A stretch of 20,108 bases of DNA from Monoraphidium neglectum (GCF_000611645.1 NW_014012908.1:1-20108), one strand, 5' to 3'; positions 1-8,886 are shown, counted from the stretch's first letter. Made by a program: numbers and translations. The notes: generated by a model from the sequence alone, not told the origin.

Positions 1-190
1 AAGTGTCCCTAGGGCCACTGGGGCGTGTTGGGTCTAGCGCAGTACCGGCAGGCAAAAGGGGTAAAAAACCCCATTCATTGAGCTGACTCGCCACTTCAGA
101 CTGACAAACCTGATTTTGCGGTCAAAGCAGGGGCAAGGTGTCGGCCACTTTCAACCACCCCCTCCCCCGCCCCCTCCGGCCACCGCGCAG
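1..190 (+). other. 3' part of an intron
   Basis: No convincing coding sequence is seen here. The segment ends in a pyrimidine-rich tract (about 150-185) followed by CAG at 188-190, a good splice acceptor for the coding exon that starts at 191. It is therefore read as the end of an intron whose donor lies outside the window. An upstream exon within the first 50 bases cannot be excluded. Confidence 0.55.
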
Positions 191-1905
191 GCGCCTTCAC
201 CGGCGAGACCATCACCCCGCGCGACATGAAGGAGTTTGAGCAGCAGCAGCTGGCCCAGAAGGAGCAGAAGCTGAAGCAGCGCCGCCACCGCCTCGGGCGG
301 CAGCTGCGCTCCCACATGCTCGAGCGCGCGAGCCCCTCCCCAACGCCGACCCCCGGCCGCGACATGTCGCACGCGCCGGACGGCGCGTCCGCCGCGAACG
401 AGAGCGCGGGGCGGGGCGGCGCTGGGGCGCAGGCGGCGGGGGGGCCGAAGCAAGGCGGCCCCCGGGGTGCTGCTGCCAAGGCAGTGGGCGCAGCCGGCGT
501 TGTCGAGGCCCCCGTCGAGGATGAGGGCGTGCTGTCTGATGAGCATCATTCGGTCTTGACGGGCAGCCCCAAGCTGGCCAGCTGTGCCGCGGGCTCGGCG
601 GCCGGCAGCACCAACGCCCCACGCGCGCCGCCCGCGCCGCCGCTGCGCCTGTCATCCCTGACGCTGCCCGGCGCGGAGCGGCCGGCCGCGAGCGAGGGGA
701 GCGTGCGGCAGGGCGGCGCGGCCGCCGTGGGGGCCGGCGAGGCGCAAAGCGGCGGGCCGCGCGGCGCCACGCTGACGAGGACGCCGACCACCACCGGCCC
801 AGTGCCTGACTCTGATGGCGACTGCAGCGTCGGCAGCACGTCTGGCGCCGCGCCGCGCTCGACCCCCGGCACCCCCCGCAGCTTCGGCGCGCCGTCGTCG
901 CCGTTCGCGGGCCGAGGCGGCGCCCGCGGCGCCTGGAACGTCCGCGGCGGCGGCGCCGCGGCGCCGGCTGCCGTGTTTTCGGAGGTCGCGGCGCGCGCGG
1001 GCGTGGGCAGCCTCTCAAGCACAGCCGCCCCGCCTCCTGACGCCCGCGAGGCGGCGCCGCCCGCCGCGGCCGCTGCAGGGGTCGCCGTGAACGCTGCTGT
1101 CGGGCAGGACGGGGCGGCGTCCGCGGGCCGGGGCCAGGCGGAGGCGCCCGTGCTCGAGGTGGACCTGCCCACCGGAGTGCCGCAGCGCCAGGCAGCGCTG
1201 CAGCGCCTCGAGGCGCAGCAGCAGCAGCAGCTGCAGCTCGCGCGCGAGCGCGGCTCGAGCGCGCGTGCGGCGGAGGCGGGCAGGTCGGCGCGGCAGCGCA
1301 AGGACGCGATCGCGGCGCTCGCGGCGCAGGAGCAGCAGCGGCTGGGGATCGACAGCCCCACCGCGGCCGCGGCGGCGAAGGCAGACGCCGAGCGCTCGGC
1401 CCTGCCCTCCGGCGAGGCCAAGGCGGCGGCTGCGGACGGCTCCAAAGCGGGGCCGCGGCCGCAGCAGCGGGGCCAGGAGCACGCCCGGGCTGCAGCGGCA
1501 GGAGCAGGGGCCGACGGGCTCGAGCCGCAACTGCAGCCGAAGACCGCCGGCGCCGGCGGTGCCCAGAAGGTACTGCAGGCAGACCGGCGCGCGCCGCAGG
1601 GCGGCGGCGCAGGCGGGCCGGCCGGCGAGAGCGCGGAGGACGAGGAGGGCGTGATGGCGGTGGTGACGCAGCGCGGGGATCAGGGCGCCGACTCTGCGGC
1701 CGCCAAGGAGCAGGCGGACGCGGGAGCGGCGGACGGCGGCTGCGCGAAGACGTCGACGATCACTGTGAAGCGGCTGCTGCGGGAGACGACCCCCAGCCGC
1801 ATCCCCCCGGCGCCGGCGCCGCCGCAGGAGTGGGGCGCTCAGGGGGGGCAGGCGGGGCTGCTGTCAAGGGTCAAGTCCATCCCCGCGCCCCAGAAGAACG
1901 CCTGA
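191..1905 (+). CDS. Last exon of an unrecognised Ala/Gly-rich coiled-coil protein (5' partial)
   Basis: Open frame of about 570 codons running from the acceptor at 190 to the TGA at 1903-1905. The frame is already open before the first ATG (226): it reads AFTGETITPRDM directly after the acceptor, so 226 is probably not the true start. The first 45 residues form a charged helix (KEFEQQQLAQKEQKLKQRR) rich in Gln, Lys and Arg. The middle is Ala/Gly/Pro-rich and probably disordered. A second helical coiled-coil stretch lies at about nt 1170-1350 (RQAALQRLEAQQQQQLQLAR). The C-terminus (KRLLRETTPSRIPPAP, then LLSRVKSIPAPQ) is less repetitive and may be a docking motif. No catalytic domain is visible and I do not recognise the family. 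Composition suggests a scaffold, cytoskeletal or ciliary protein, but that is a guess. The downstream neighbour is convergent. Confidence 0.6.
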
Positions 1906-2129
1906 AGTGTCGGTGGGCGCGAGGCGCACCGCTGGCGTGCGAAAAGCACGGCGCCAGCCTCTGTTGGACGGCGACCGGGGTCGCACGGAGCCATCGGTGT
2001 TGGGGGCTCAGACAGTTGCTGTTGCACCCGATTTGCGTTTGAATTGCATTGGCAGCCACAGCCACAGCCACAAGGAAGGGGGACACAACCGGGCGTTCTT
2101 GACATCACTGCTTTACGGACAAAACCTGA

Positions 2130-2134
2130 TTACA
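2130..2134 (-). terminator. Candidate TGTAA polyadenylation signal (minus strand)
   Basis: TTACA on the plus strand reads TGTAA on the minus strand, about 435 bases after the SDHAF4-like stop at 2570. If used, this 3' UTR would overlap that of the convergent gene ending at 1905. Confidence 0.3.
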
Positions 2135-2179
2135 TTCGTGCGCGCAATTTACGAGGCGTGCAATCGAGCGCGCACATTG

Positions 2180-2201
2180 TGCATGCATACGTATGCATGC
2201 A
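2180..2201. repeat. 22-bp perfect palindrome
   Basis: The sequence is self-complementary around a central TACGTA, with GCATGCA arms on both sides. It lies in the presumed 3' region between two convergent genes. Alternating purine-pyrimidine TGCA repeats recur elsewhere in the window, so it may simply be a local product of this simple sequence. Confidence 0.8.
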
Positions 2202-2456
2202 AGCACCCATTCCTGGGTGCGGCAAACCTCCCTGAACGGCCGCGCCGCAAGGGCGTAGAACGCGCGCATTTGACTGAAATGCCGCGCGTCCCCCTACTGA
2301 CGGCTGCGCCACTTCGGAAATTGCCACGCCTGCTGCGGCAAGAACAAGCCGTGAGTCACGACAAGCTGCTGTATTTCCTTGGGGGCCAACGCGCGCACAG
2401 AAAGACTGTATGCCACCCATTGCTGGGGCGGGGACAATCCACAATCTAGACACAAC

Positions 2457-2461
2457 TGTAA
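2457..2461 (+). terminator. Candidate TGTAA polyadenylation signal
   Basis: TGTAA is the usual polyadenylation signal of chlorophyte algae. This is a plus-strand TGTAA about 550 bases after the stop at 1905, within the usual range for algal 3' UTRs. A pentamer also occurs by chance, so support is modest. Confidence 0.35.
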
Positions 2462-2569
2462 AACGAGATTGGTCAGGTTGTACGAAGGGATTGCCGATTG
2501 ATCACATGCGTGCCTGGGAGCGCGACCCGCCGCCAGCAAGGTCAGTGCGGCTGCGACGCTTGCGCCTCG

Positions 2570-3190
2570 TCAGAAATCCACCGCCTTGCCGCCACGCTCC
2601 CAGTCACCAAACCTCGTGGGTTCCTTGCCCTTGGGGCCGCCAACCTCCCCTGGATGCAATCGAGCGCAGGGGGCAGGGTTGGCCAGGGCTCAGGGGGGTG
2701 TGCGTTGCGGCTGCTTTTGAGCGATGCATGTGGTGGCGAGCGACCGCGGCAGCGGTATGGATGCGTACACTGGACTGAGCCCTTCATGTGCTGCCAACAA
2801 TGGGCATACGCAAGTCCCACGCAGCTGCACACAAGGAAGGGCCCTGTGCACACCTGTCTCCGGGTTGATCCCATCATTGGCGTCGGCGTCGTCAGCATCG
2901 CTGCCCTCGCCTGCCGCCGCAGCCCCCGCCGCTGCGTGCCGCTGCTCCTCCAGCCGCTTCTGCAGCAGCTGCGCCAGCTCCTGCTCCGTCTTGCTCTGCA
3001 GCGACTGCGTGAAGGGGTCGGGCGTGTGGCTGGCGGGCGCGGCTGACGTGTGCAGGCCCGTGGTTGTGCTGCCAGGTGGCGACGATGCACCCGCACCACG
3101 GCCTGCTCGTGCCCATGTCGCCGCCGCATGCGCCGTAGCGGGTGCTGCTGAGCTCTGCAGCAGCGCGCGCCAAGCGACTACCAGCGACAT
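2570..3190 (-). CDS. SDHAF4: Succinate dehydrogenase assembly factor 4 (SDHAF4/DUF1674), mitochondrial
   Basis: Two exons: 3190-2854 and 2649-2570, with a GT-AG intron at 2853-2650 in phase 1. The product is 138 residues. The first ~55 residues are rich in Ala, Ser, Thr and Arg with no acidic residue, a typical mitochondrial presequence. A helix follows (TQSLQSKTEQELAQLLQKRL), then an acidic spacer. The C-terminus is diagnostic: NPETGEVGGPKGKEP joined to TRFGDWERGGKAVDF at the very end. This matches the DUF1674 signature (NPKTGE..GPEPTRYGDWE...SDF). The motif is split by the intron and restored exactly by splicing, which fixes the gene model. SDHAF4 binds the flavinylated SdhA subunit in the matrix and promotes complex II assembly. 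The start at 3190 is chosen because it gives the presequence. Position 120 has Lys where the family usually has Pro-Glu. Confidence 0.93.
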
Positions 3191-3589
3191 CGATTAAGTT
3201 GTCCTAGAAGAATGAGGCTGGCGTCACAAATTTGAGGTGAGCTGCACAAATCAGAATTGCACGCGCTGAGTGGATGACAGAGGAGACCGAATTGTATACC
3301 ATATAATGTAAACGACGGTATCATATAGAAATACGCCACCTGAGCGTGCTGATCGCTCTACATGCAGCCGCTGATGATGATGTTGCAAAAACACCACCAT
3401 TCACAGCAGCCAGAGCGTGCCGTTGCATCCCTCGGGAAATGGCCATCAATCTCTCATGAATCCTCGGGAGGTCTTTTGTCAACAATTGACAAACGTGCGT
3501 TTCCCATCCCCTTGGGGATCGTTTGGGGCTCCCGTGCTGACCTGGCAACTTTGCGGTCAACAACGGGCATACTGATGCACATGCGTGTA
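3191..3589. promoter_or_regulatory. Upstream region of the SDHAF4-like gene
   Basis: No supported gene. AT-richer DNA next to the SDHAF4 start at 3190. A minus-strand TATA-like stretch (TATATGG) is complementary to 3298-3306, about 110 bases before the ATG. Part of the region (3246-3400) is repeated in diverged form at 6261-6408. The transposon begins at 3590. Confidence 0.4.
3246..3400 (+). repeat. Diverged dispersed repeat, copy A
   Basis: Shares ordered blocks with 6261-6408: ACAAATCAG-AATGCACGCG near the left end, TGACAGAGGA-ACC about 20 bases later, and GATGATGTTGCAAA then CACCACCAT at the right end. The centre is diverged. Order, orientation and spacing are the same in both copies, so this is a common-origin repeat and not chance similarity. 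Confidence 0.6.
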
Positions 3590-3615
3590 CAGTCTTCCCC
3601 CACTACAGTGAACCC
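3590..3615 (+). repeat. Left terminal inverted repeat
   Basis: Begins CAGTCTTCCCCC and pairs with 4387-4412. The two differences are both transitions (ACT/GCT and AGT/AGC). Confidence 0.85.
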
Positions 3616-4386
3616 ATCCGGGGTCGGCGGCTCGTTCGCTATAGCCGGCTTGTTCGCTATCGCGAATAGTGAAATTTGGCAGCTGCTGGTTCGGTGTGGC
3701 GGGGGACGTCACAAAATCCAGCATTTGAGGGCTGCTTTGCTCTGTATGCCAACAGCCACATGCCAAGCAAGTATTATGTTATCAAAATCAGCTCTGTGGG
3801 GCCAAAGGGGTTGTAGGATGCCTGGAATTTGTTGACCCTAAACCCTATTCGCATGCGACCTTCTGATGCACTGTCAGGTTCAGCCTTTTTGGCTTGACAG
3901 AGGCCTCTGCAGACATGGCTCAGTCCAGACTGTGAGCTCTGAAGTGTGAGCAATTGTGGCAAACGTCACGTGAAAGATCACTGTGATGTGTTCAACTGAA
4001 CTTGAGTCATGCCGGAGTGGGTGCCACTGTGGCGCAGGTAACCGGTGATACTGGAGGGTCAGCCAGACCCTCCAGTTGAGCAGGGTGCGACCTTCATTAA
4101 GCTCAGAAATCAGCTCCGTGAGCAGTGGCAGATGCTGAAGTGAAAGGGGGTATGGTGCATACGCAGGAGCTGGTGGCTGCCTGCATGTACATGCCCCACA
4201 CGCGGTGAGTGGGCCCCACGCAGTCCCAAAGGCACTGACCACAGCGCGCCTGCATACAGTGAAACTGAGAGGCCTTTGGCGTTCGCTATAGCCGTAGTGA
4301 ATGTTCGCTGTGGCGGGGTGGATTTGTGTGGCGAGCGATCGGGGGGAGCGGCGGCGTTCACTATAGGCAGGGTTTTCGCTATTGCG

Positions 4387-4412
4387 GGGTTCGCTGTAGC
4401 GGGGGAAGACTG
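4387..4412 (-). repeat. Right terminal inverted repeat
   Basis: Reverse complement of the left end at 3590-3615 with two mismatches. It is followed directly by the TA target-site copy at 4413-4414. Confidence 0.85.
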
Positions 4413-4414
4413 TA

Positions 4415-5462
4415 CATGCTTGCGGACCGGCCTGCTGACGCCACTTGCTTAAAGGGCAGTGTCTGACCCGCGCTCGCTCCCATACAGCTTTGCTTGTATT
4501 GAGCAGTCTGCATGTGCTTGCGCCCAACTGAACCAAACCCCCTGCTCGACCCCGGACCGCGCCCCGCTCCGCCCCGCCCCGCCGTGCTCCAGACAACAAC
4601 AGCGCCCTGCTCAATCGCCAGAGGGCGGCGCAGCCTGGGCAGCTCAGGGTAGCGTGAGTGGTGGTGGGGCTGGCGCCCTTTGTGCGCATCCTTTGTTCTG
4701 GACGCGTGCGTTTCAGTCATTCATGTACTGTAGACGGACATGAACCAACGAAGCTAACACGCTACTGACGTTGTGTTGTTGTTTGTACTCTGCTGTACAG
4801 GATCCTGATTCAGGTTGCTGCACTCCATCTCAGTAATTGGTGCCAAAGCCTTGTGGATGGTCTCCAATGACAGCAGCGGCGGCCCTCCACCCCAGGCCAT
4901 CCCTTGCGCCTACTCTTACCACCATGAAACAAGCGGGTGTCTGTGCGATAGAAGCGCAAGCAAGTGGGCTACCATGAAACAAGCGCCGCAACGACACAGC
5001 AGCGTTTGATGGTTGCTGTGGAATGCAATATTTCTAGCAGACGACTCCTCCACTCGTAGCTGGGGAAAGCTGCACACACTGGGCAACAGCAAAGCTACGT
5101 AGCTTGACTGACAAGGCTACACAGCTTGACCTGAGCGTATATGGTCAGCACAAAGCACAGTAGATTGTGGTGGGCATGGCAATGTTGTTGCGCCTAATGC
5201 CGCTGCGCCACCAGCACTCACGGTGCCTGACAGGAAGCTGTGCACACACCATCTTAAAACCCCTGATTGGATCAAAACACCGGTGGCTGTGGACGCCAAT
5301 GCCCCGGCAAGGGCAGCAAACCGCGTGTGTTGATATAAAGCCACCAGCTGACCAGGCCAGCAGCGTCGCCTGCCTTTGCAATGGCAGCTGGGCAGCTGCT
5401 ATGTTGGTGAGTGTCGGCAAGTGCACACGGCCGCGCAGGTGTGCGGGCGCAGGTGGGGAGCA
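4415..5462. other. Long stretch without a firm gene
   Basis: No recognised gene. A 15-bp direct repeat (ACCATGAAACAAGCG) occurs at 4921-4935 and 4971-4985, and a 14-bp palindrome around TACGTA at 5092-5105. On the minus strand a short open frame of about 50 codons ends near 4750. It contains LLSLETIHKALAPITEM and could be a terminal exon: it can be reached from a TAG acceptor near 4907. It might belong to the small gene at 5463-5753, but this is weak. Confidence 0.4.
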
Positions 5463-5753
5463 TCACATCCGTGCCGCCGTGCCCCGCCCGCAAGTGGTGC
5501 TCACATGTCCCTTCAAGATCTGCTTTAATGCTACAATCTTCCGCTCGTGCGCTGCGATCGACGCCTCGTGGTCCGCCCGCTCCTCAGGGCTCCAGTCCTC
5601 CAGGTCTTCAGAGCTCACGGCGCGCTGTTTCCTGACGAGGTCCTCAAACGACGCCAGGAAATCCTGCAGCCTGGGCACGGTATAGGGCCGGAACTCTTCC
5701 AGAAGGGGCTGCAAATGATCGGCCTCGGCGGCGGTGTCACGTGGCGTGCTCAT
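5463..5753 (-). CDS. Small helical, acidic protein of unknown function
   Basis: Minus-strand frame from ATG at 5753 (MSTPRDTAAEADHL) to TGA at 5463, 96 residues if unspliced. The first 82 residues look like real protein: two predicted helices (TVPRLQDFLASFEDLVRKQR and ADHEASIAAHERKIVALKQI) separated by an acidic linker, with few low-complexity repeats. The last 14 residues (VSTTCGRGTAARM) are less convincing. A strong GTGAGC donor lies immediately after KGH at about 5512, so the real gene may splice to a further exon. The ATG itself follows a pyrimidine tract plus CAG, so it may be internal to a longer transcript. I do not recognise the family. Helical hairpin structure suggests a subunit of a larger complex; this is inference. 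Confidence 0.42.
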   Translation of the reverse strand: MSTPRDTAAEADHLQPLLEEFRPYTVPRLQDFLASFEDLVRKQRAVSSEDLEDWSPEERADHEASIAAHERKIVALKQILKGHVSTTCGRGTAARM

Positions 5754-6616
5754 CTGTTGCAGATGGGAAAGCAGGGGAAGGCTGCTGTGTGGTTGTGCGC
5801 GCCAAAGCAAATGTTTGTGTCAGCTGACTGTGCAACAGGGAATTACCCAGTATTGCCACCAGTCACCTAACCCCCCAAAAACAGCTGCATCTGCGGTGTG
5901 TGCAGCACCACACTGCAGACCAGTCGTGCTGGTCACGTGCAGACGAGCGCGAGCCCGCCAAGGAAGGGCCCAGACCTCGCTGGCCCAGACGCCAGCGCGG
6001 GCCGTGGGGGAATGTGGACGGGGCCATACTTGCATACATACATACGCCACATACGAGAATCAAAGCCCTAACCCAGCTTGCTTTGATTCAGCGGCAGCCG
6101 GTGCACCCGCTGCTTGCCCATCTTGCCTTTCTCGGTTGCTTTTGACAGACGCTCGGTGGACTCAGGCGCACTCGATGCTCGAGTGTTTTTGAAATTGTTC
6201 AGGCAACGCAGTTTGCGCAGGCCTGATTGTGGAGCACCGCATGCGTCCTCAACATTTGAACAAATCAGGAATGCACGCGGTCGGTGTATGACAGAGGAAA
6301 CCTAAAGAGATACTGCACGGTGTACACCACAGTTCCGTAGCAAGACATTATACCTCAGCGCGCACTTGAGCGCAGTGATGATGTTGCAAAGCACCACCAT
6401 GTGACAGGTGGTCCTACACACCGCAAGCACACAGGCGACTTCGTATCATGTCATACCGTAACACATGTTCGACGTTATTTATGCGGCACTTTCGGTAATC
6501 GTCCCTCGCCTCTGCCGGCCCACACCACAATTCGAAAGCAACAACTCGTTTGACCATCGCGTCTAAACGGCATGTGTGGCCAGTAGACACAGAAAACGAA
6601 GATTTGCACCCCCCGA
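5754..6616. promoter_or_regulatory. Divergent intergenic region
   Basis: No supported gene. It lies between a minus-strand start (5753) and a plus-strand start (6617) and should hold both promoters. It contains copy B of the dispersed repeat (6261-6408) and short TACATACA repeats near 6030-6045. Unsupported open frames on both strands are short and unlike any family known to me. Confidence 0.45.
6261..6408 (+). repeat. Diverged dispersed repeat, copy B
   Basis: Partner of 3246-3400, same orientation. Conserved blocks are ACAAATCAGGAATGCACGCG at the left, TGACAGAGGAAACC, and GATGATGTTGCAAA with CACCACCAT at the right. It has no terminal inverted repeats that I can see. Confidence 0.6.
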
Positions 6617-8766
6617 ATGGAGGGTGGCGAAGTGCGCCGCCGCCGCGGCGTGGCGGCACTCATCGATGCAACGGCTGCGGCGCAACGCTGCAAGCTGGAG
6701 CAGGCTGCGAAAGGGCAGGCGATGCTGGGAGACGGTCAGCGCGAGGACAGTGAGCAGGCGTCGTACGATCAGGGGTCTGTAGACATGACCCTGTGGGACG
6801 GTGTGTTTGGCTGGCCGGCTTGGCTTTCGCCAGAGTGCGAGGCGCTACGGGCGCGGCAAGAAGCCTTCCTGCGTGTTGCGGCGCCAAGGCAGCTATCGCA
6901 GCAAGACCATCACCAGCATCATGAACAGCAGGAGCAGCAGCCGCAGCAGCCGTTGCAGCAGCCGCAGCAGCAGCAGCAGCCGCAGCAGCAGCGGCAGCCG
7001 CAGCAGCAGCTGCAGCCGCAGCAGCAGAGGCAGCAGCAGCAGCAGCAGCAGCGGCAGCGGCAGCCGCAGCAGCAGCGGCAGCAGGAGCGGCAGCCGCAGG
7101 ACCGGCAGCCACAGCAGCAGCAGCAGCAGCAGCAGCAGCATCACGGCCTGCCGCACGCCCAGCACCTTAGCAGCGACGACACGGGGCGCCAGAAGCTGCG
7201 GCAGCAGCGCGCCGCCTGCGCCGCGCCCGCTCCGGCCCGCCCCGCGCCGCCGCGGCTGCTGGCCGACGTCAATGGCGGGTTTGGTGAGGTGGCCGAGGAG
7301 ATCTCTCACGCGGTGGGCGGCCTCTTCAACACCGTGCGCCAGACGGCCGCGTCGCTGATCGTCTGGGGCCCGCGCGACGACTACGGCGGCTGGGGCGTGG
7401 GCGACGCCAGCGACGCGGAATGCAGCAGCAGCAGCAGCAGCACGGGCGGCAACGGCGTGGCGCCGCGGTGGAAGGACAATAGACGGGGGCCCCGCACAGG
7501 GGCCCGTCTGCCAGGTGCGGGGGCGCACGTGGCGCGAAGCTGAGATGCTGATTGCTTTGAAGCCGGGTGTGGGGCCTGCAGCGCCCTGCACCAAGCTCAC
7601 GAGATGTCTGGCTGCTGTGCTTCAACCGCCAACGACGTACAACTTGACCGATCTTGTGTTTGCGCCTCCAACGCTCAGGCGCCCTGGAGCAGCCATCCGC
7701 CGACGCCAGCGCCGACGCCCTCGTCTCCATTGACAGCGGCTTCCGTGGCCGCGACCCAGGCCGCGGCGCTGCCAAGGCCGGCAAGCGCCCGCAGCCCGCG
7801 GCCGTTGCTGGCGCCACGGCGGCGGCGGGCAGCGAAGAGGGGCGGCTGAGGCACAGGGTGGTGCGGCTTGAGGAGGAAAAGGGGGAGCTGGCCCGAGAGC
7901 TGCGCATCGCGATCGAGCGGTGCCAGCAGCTCGAGGCGCGCCTGCGGCGGCTGACCGCGCCAGCTGGCCGCGGCTCGGACGGCGGCGCCGACGCCCCCCT
8001 GCAAGATCCGCGGCAGGAAGGCGCAGCGGGGCAGCCGCGCGGCCCCGCGAGGCTGGGGTCTGCCGTCCGCGCTGCGGCGCCGGTGAGCAAGGACGACATT
8101 GCAGCATTCGAGGCGGCGGTTGCGGCGCAGGTGCAGGACCTGGTTGTGCAGAAGGCAGGCCTGATGGAAGAGAACGCGCACCTGAGGCGCCAGGTCAGCA
8201 GCCTGCTGGGCCTGCTGAGTCACGTCCGGGCGGCGCACCTGGCCGGCACGCCCACGCCCGCCGACAGCTGCGCGGCCGGGACGAGCGGCACTTGCCCGCT
8301 CTACTTTGCGACGCCTGCCGCCAGCTGCAGCGAGGCGCAGGGCAGCGCAGGGAGTAGTGCTGCCGCTGGCTGTGTTGCTGCCCCTGCATGTCGCATCCCC
8401 GGTCAGGCGGCGGGGCTGGCGCCGGGCGGCGAGCGCAGGGGCCCGACCAGGGCCGCTGGCGAGGACTTGCACGCGGACAGGCCCCCAGCGATTGTGGCGC
8501 CAGCAGGAGCCGCAGCAGCAGCGATAGCGTCCGCAGCAGCTGCACTGGACGGTGCCACATGCTCCGAGCCGGCTGAGGCTGACACAGCGGACTCGCTGGC
8601 AGCAGCCAACTACAGGGCAGCAGCCACGCGTGCACGAGAGAAAGCAGGCCCCCCAGCTGAGAGGATGATTGGCACCCATGTTGCAGCGGAGCGTGCTGGT
8701 GCCACTGGCCCGCAGACAGTTTATTTGAATACTACTGATGGCGCAGCTGCGAGCGGGCACCACCTG

Positions 8767-8810
<44 letters not shown>

Positions 8811-8886
8811 CCATCAGCAGCAGCCATCTGTTGGAGGGCCTGTGCCTTCTGGGGGATGGTCATCACAGTTTAGTGACTGGGGCTGA
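6617..8886 (+). CDS. Glutamine-rich coiled-coil protein, unknown function
   Basis: Two exons, 6617-7514 and 7679-8886, joined across a 164-base GT-AG intron with matching phase 1 (CCA G / GC GCC). The product is about 701 residues. Order: a basic N-terminus (MEGGEVRRRRGVAALIDATA), a short aromatic segment (LWDGVFGWPAWLSPECEALR), and a Gln/Pro/Arg tract at about 95-175 encoded by CAG repeats. Next comes an amphipathic helix at about 221-245 (EVAEEISHAVGGLFNTVRQT). Two leucine-zipper-like coiled coils follow at about 352-392 and 437-482 (LMEENAHLRRQVSSLLGLL). A second run of 12 Gln near 667 precedes a C-terminus ending in WSSQFSDWG. The second zipper resembles the dimerisation half of bZIP proteins, but no basic DNA-binding region precedes it. 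The start is the first ATG of the open frame and is not independently supported. No family recognised. Confidence 0.68.
6925..7140 (+). repeat. Imperfect CAG/CCG repeat tract (coding)
   Basis: About 215 bases of CAG codons broken by CCG, CGG and GAG, in frame within exon 1 of the Gln-rich gene. The reverse strand reads as poly-Leu or poly-Ala, which creates spurious open frames. Confidence 0.9.
8773..8808 (+). repeat. Pure (CAG)12 microsatellite (coding)
   Basis: Twelve uninterrupted CAG codons near the end of the Gln-rich gene. It should be length-polymorphic between strains. Confidence 0.95.

Larger units (their letters stand above)
1906..2569. other. Convergent 3' region
   Basis: No supported gene lies here. 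The stretch separates two convergent genes and is lower in GC than the exons. It should hold both 3' UTRs: a TGTAA motif is at 2457-2461 on the plus strand and another at 2130-2134 on the minus strand. A 22-bp perfect palindrome sits at 2180-2201. Confidence 0.5.
3590..4412. mobile_element. Non-autonomous pogo/Tc1-mariner-type DNA transposon (MITE-like, 823 bp)
   Basis: The ends are inverted repeats. The left end starts CAGTCTTCCCCCACTACAG and the right end, on the opposite strand, starts CAGTCTTCCCCCGCTACAG. They agree at 24 of the first 26 bases. The element is flanked by TA on both sides (3588-3589 and 4413-4414), the target duplication expected of Tc1/mariner/pogo elements. Both arms carry several copies of a TATAGCGAAC-like motif in both orientations. 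This resembles the subterminal structure of pogo/Tigger-type elements, whose ends also start with CAG. No transposase (DDE domain) is encoded: the open frames inside are translations of the repeats. It is therefore a deletion derivative or MITE mobilised in trans. It sits about 400 bases upstream of the SDHAF4-like gene and interrupts no recognisable gene. Confidence 0.85.

Noticed and set aside
546..1530. Long minus-strand and shifted frames opposite the first exon
   Set aside because: GC-rich Ala/Arg shadow frames of the plus-strand exon, which alone continues from a good splice acceptor.
3880..4689. 269-codon minus-strand frame across the transposon
   Set aside because: Its repeated YSE..NSE peptide is a translation of the subterminal TATAGCGAAC-like motifs, and it crosses the element end at 4412. 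There is no transposase similarity.
6660..7600. Long minus-strand frames reading as poly-Ala or poly-Leu opposite the Gln-rich gene
   Set aside because: They are the complement of a CAG/CCG repeat. The plus-strand frame has non-repeat flanks and a clean intron; the minus frames do not.
7675..8814. 379-codon minus-strand frame
   Set aside because: It is antisense to the second exon of the Gln-rich gene and begins in poly-Leu from the (CAG)12 tract. No domain is visible.
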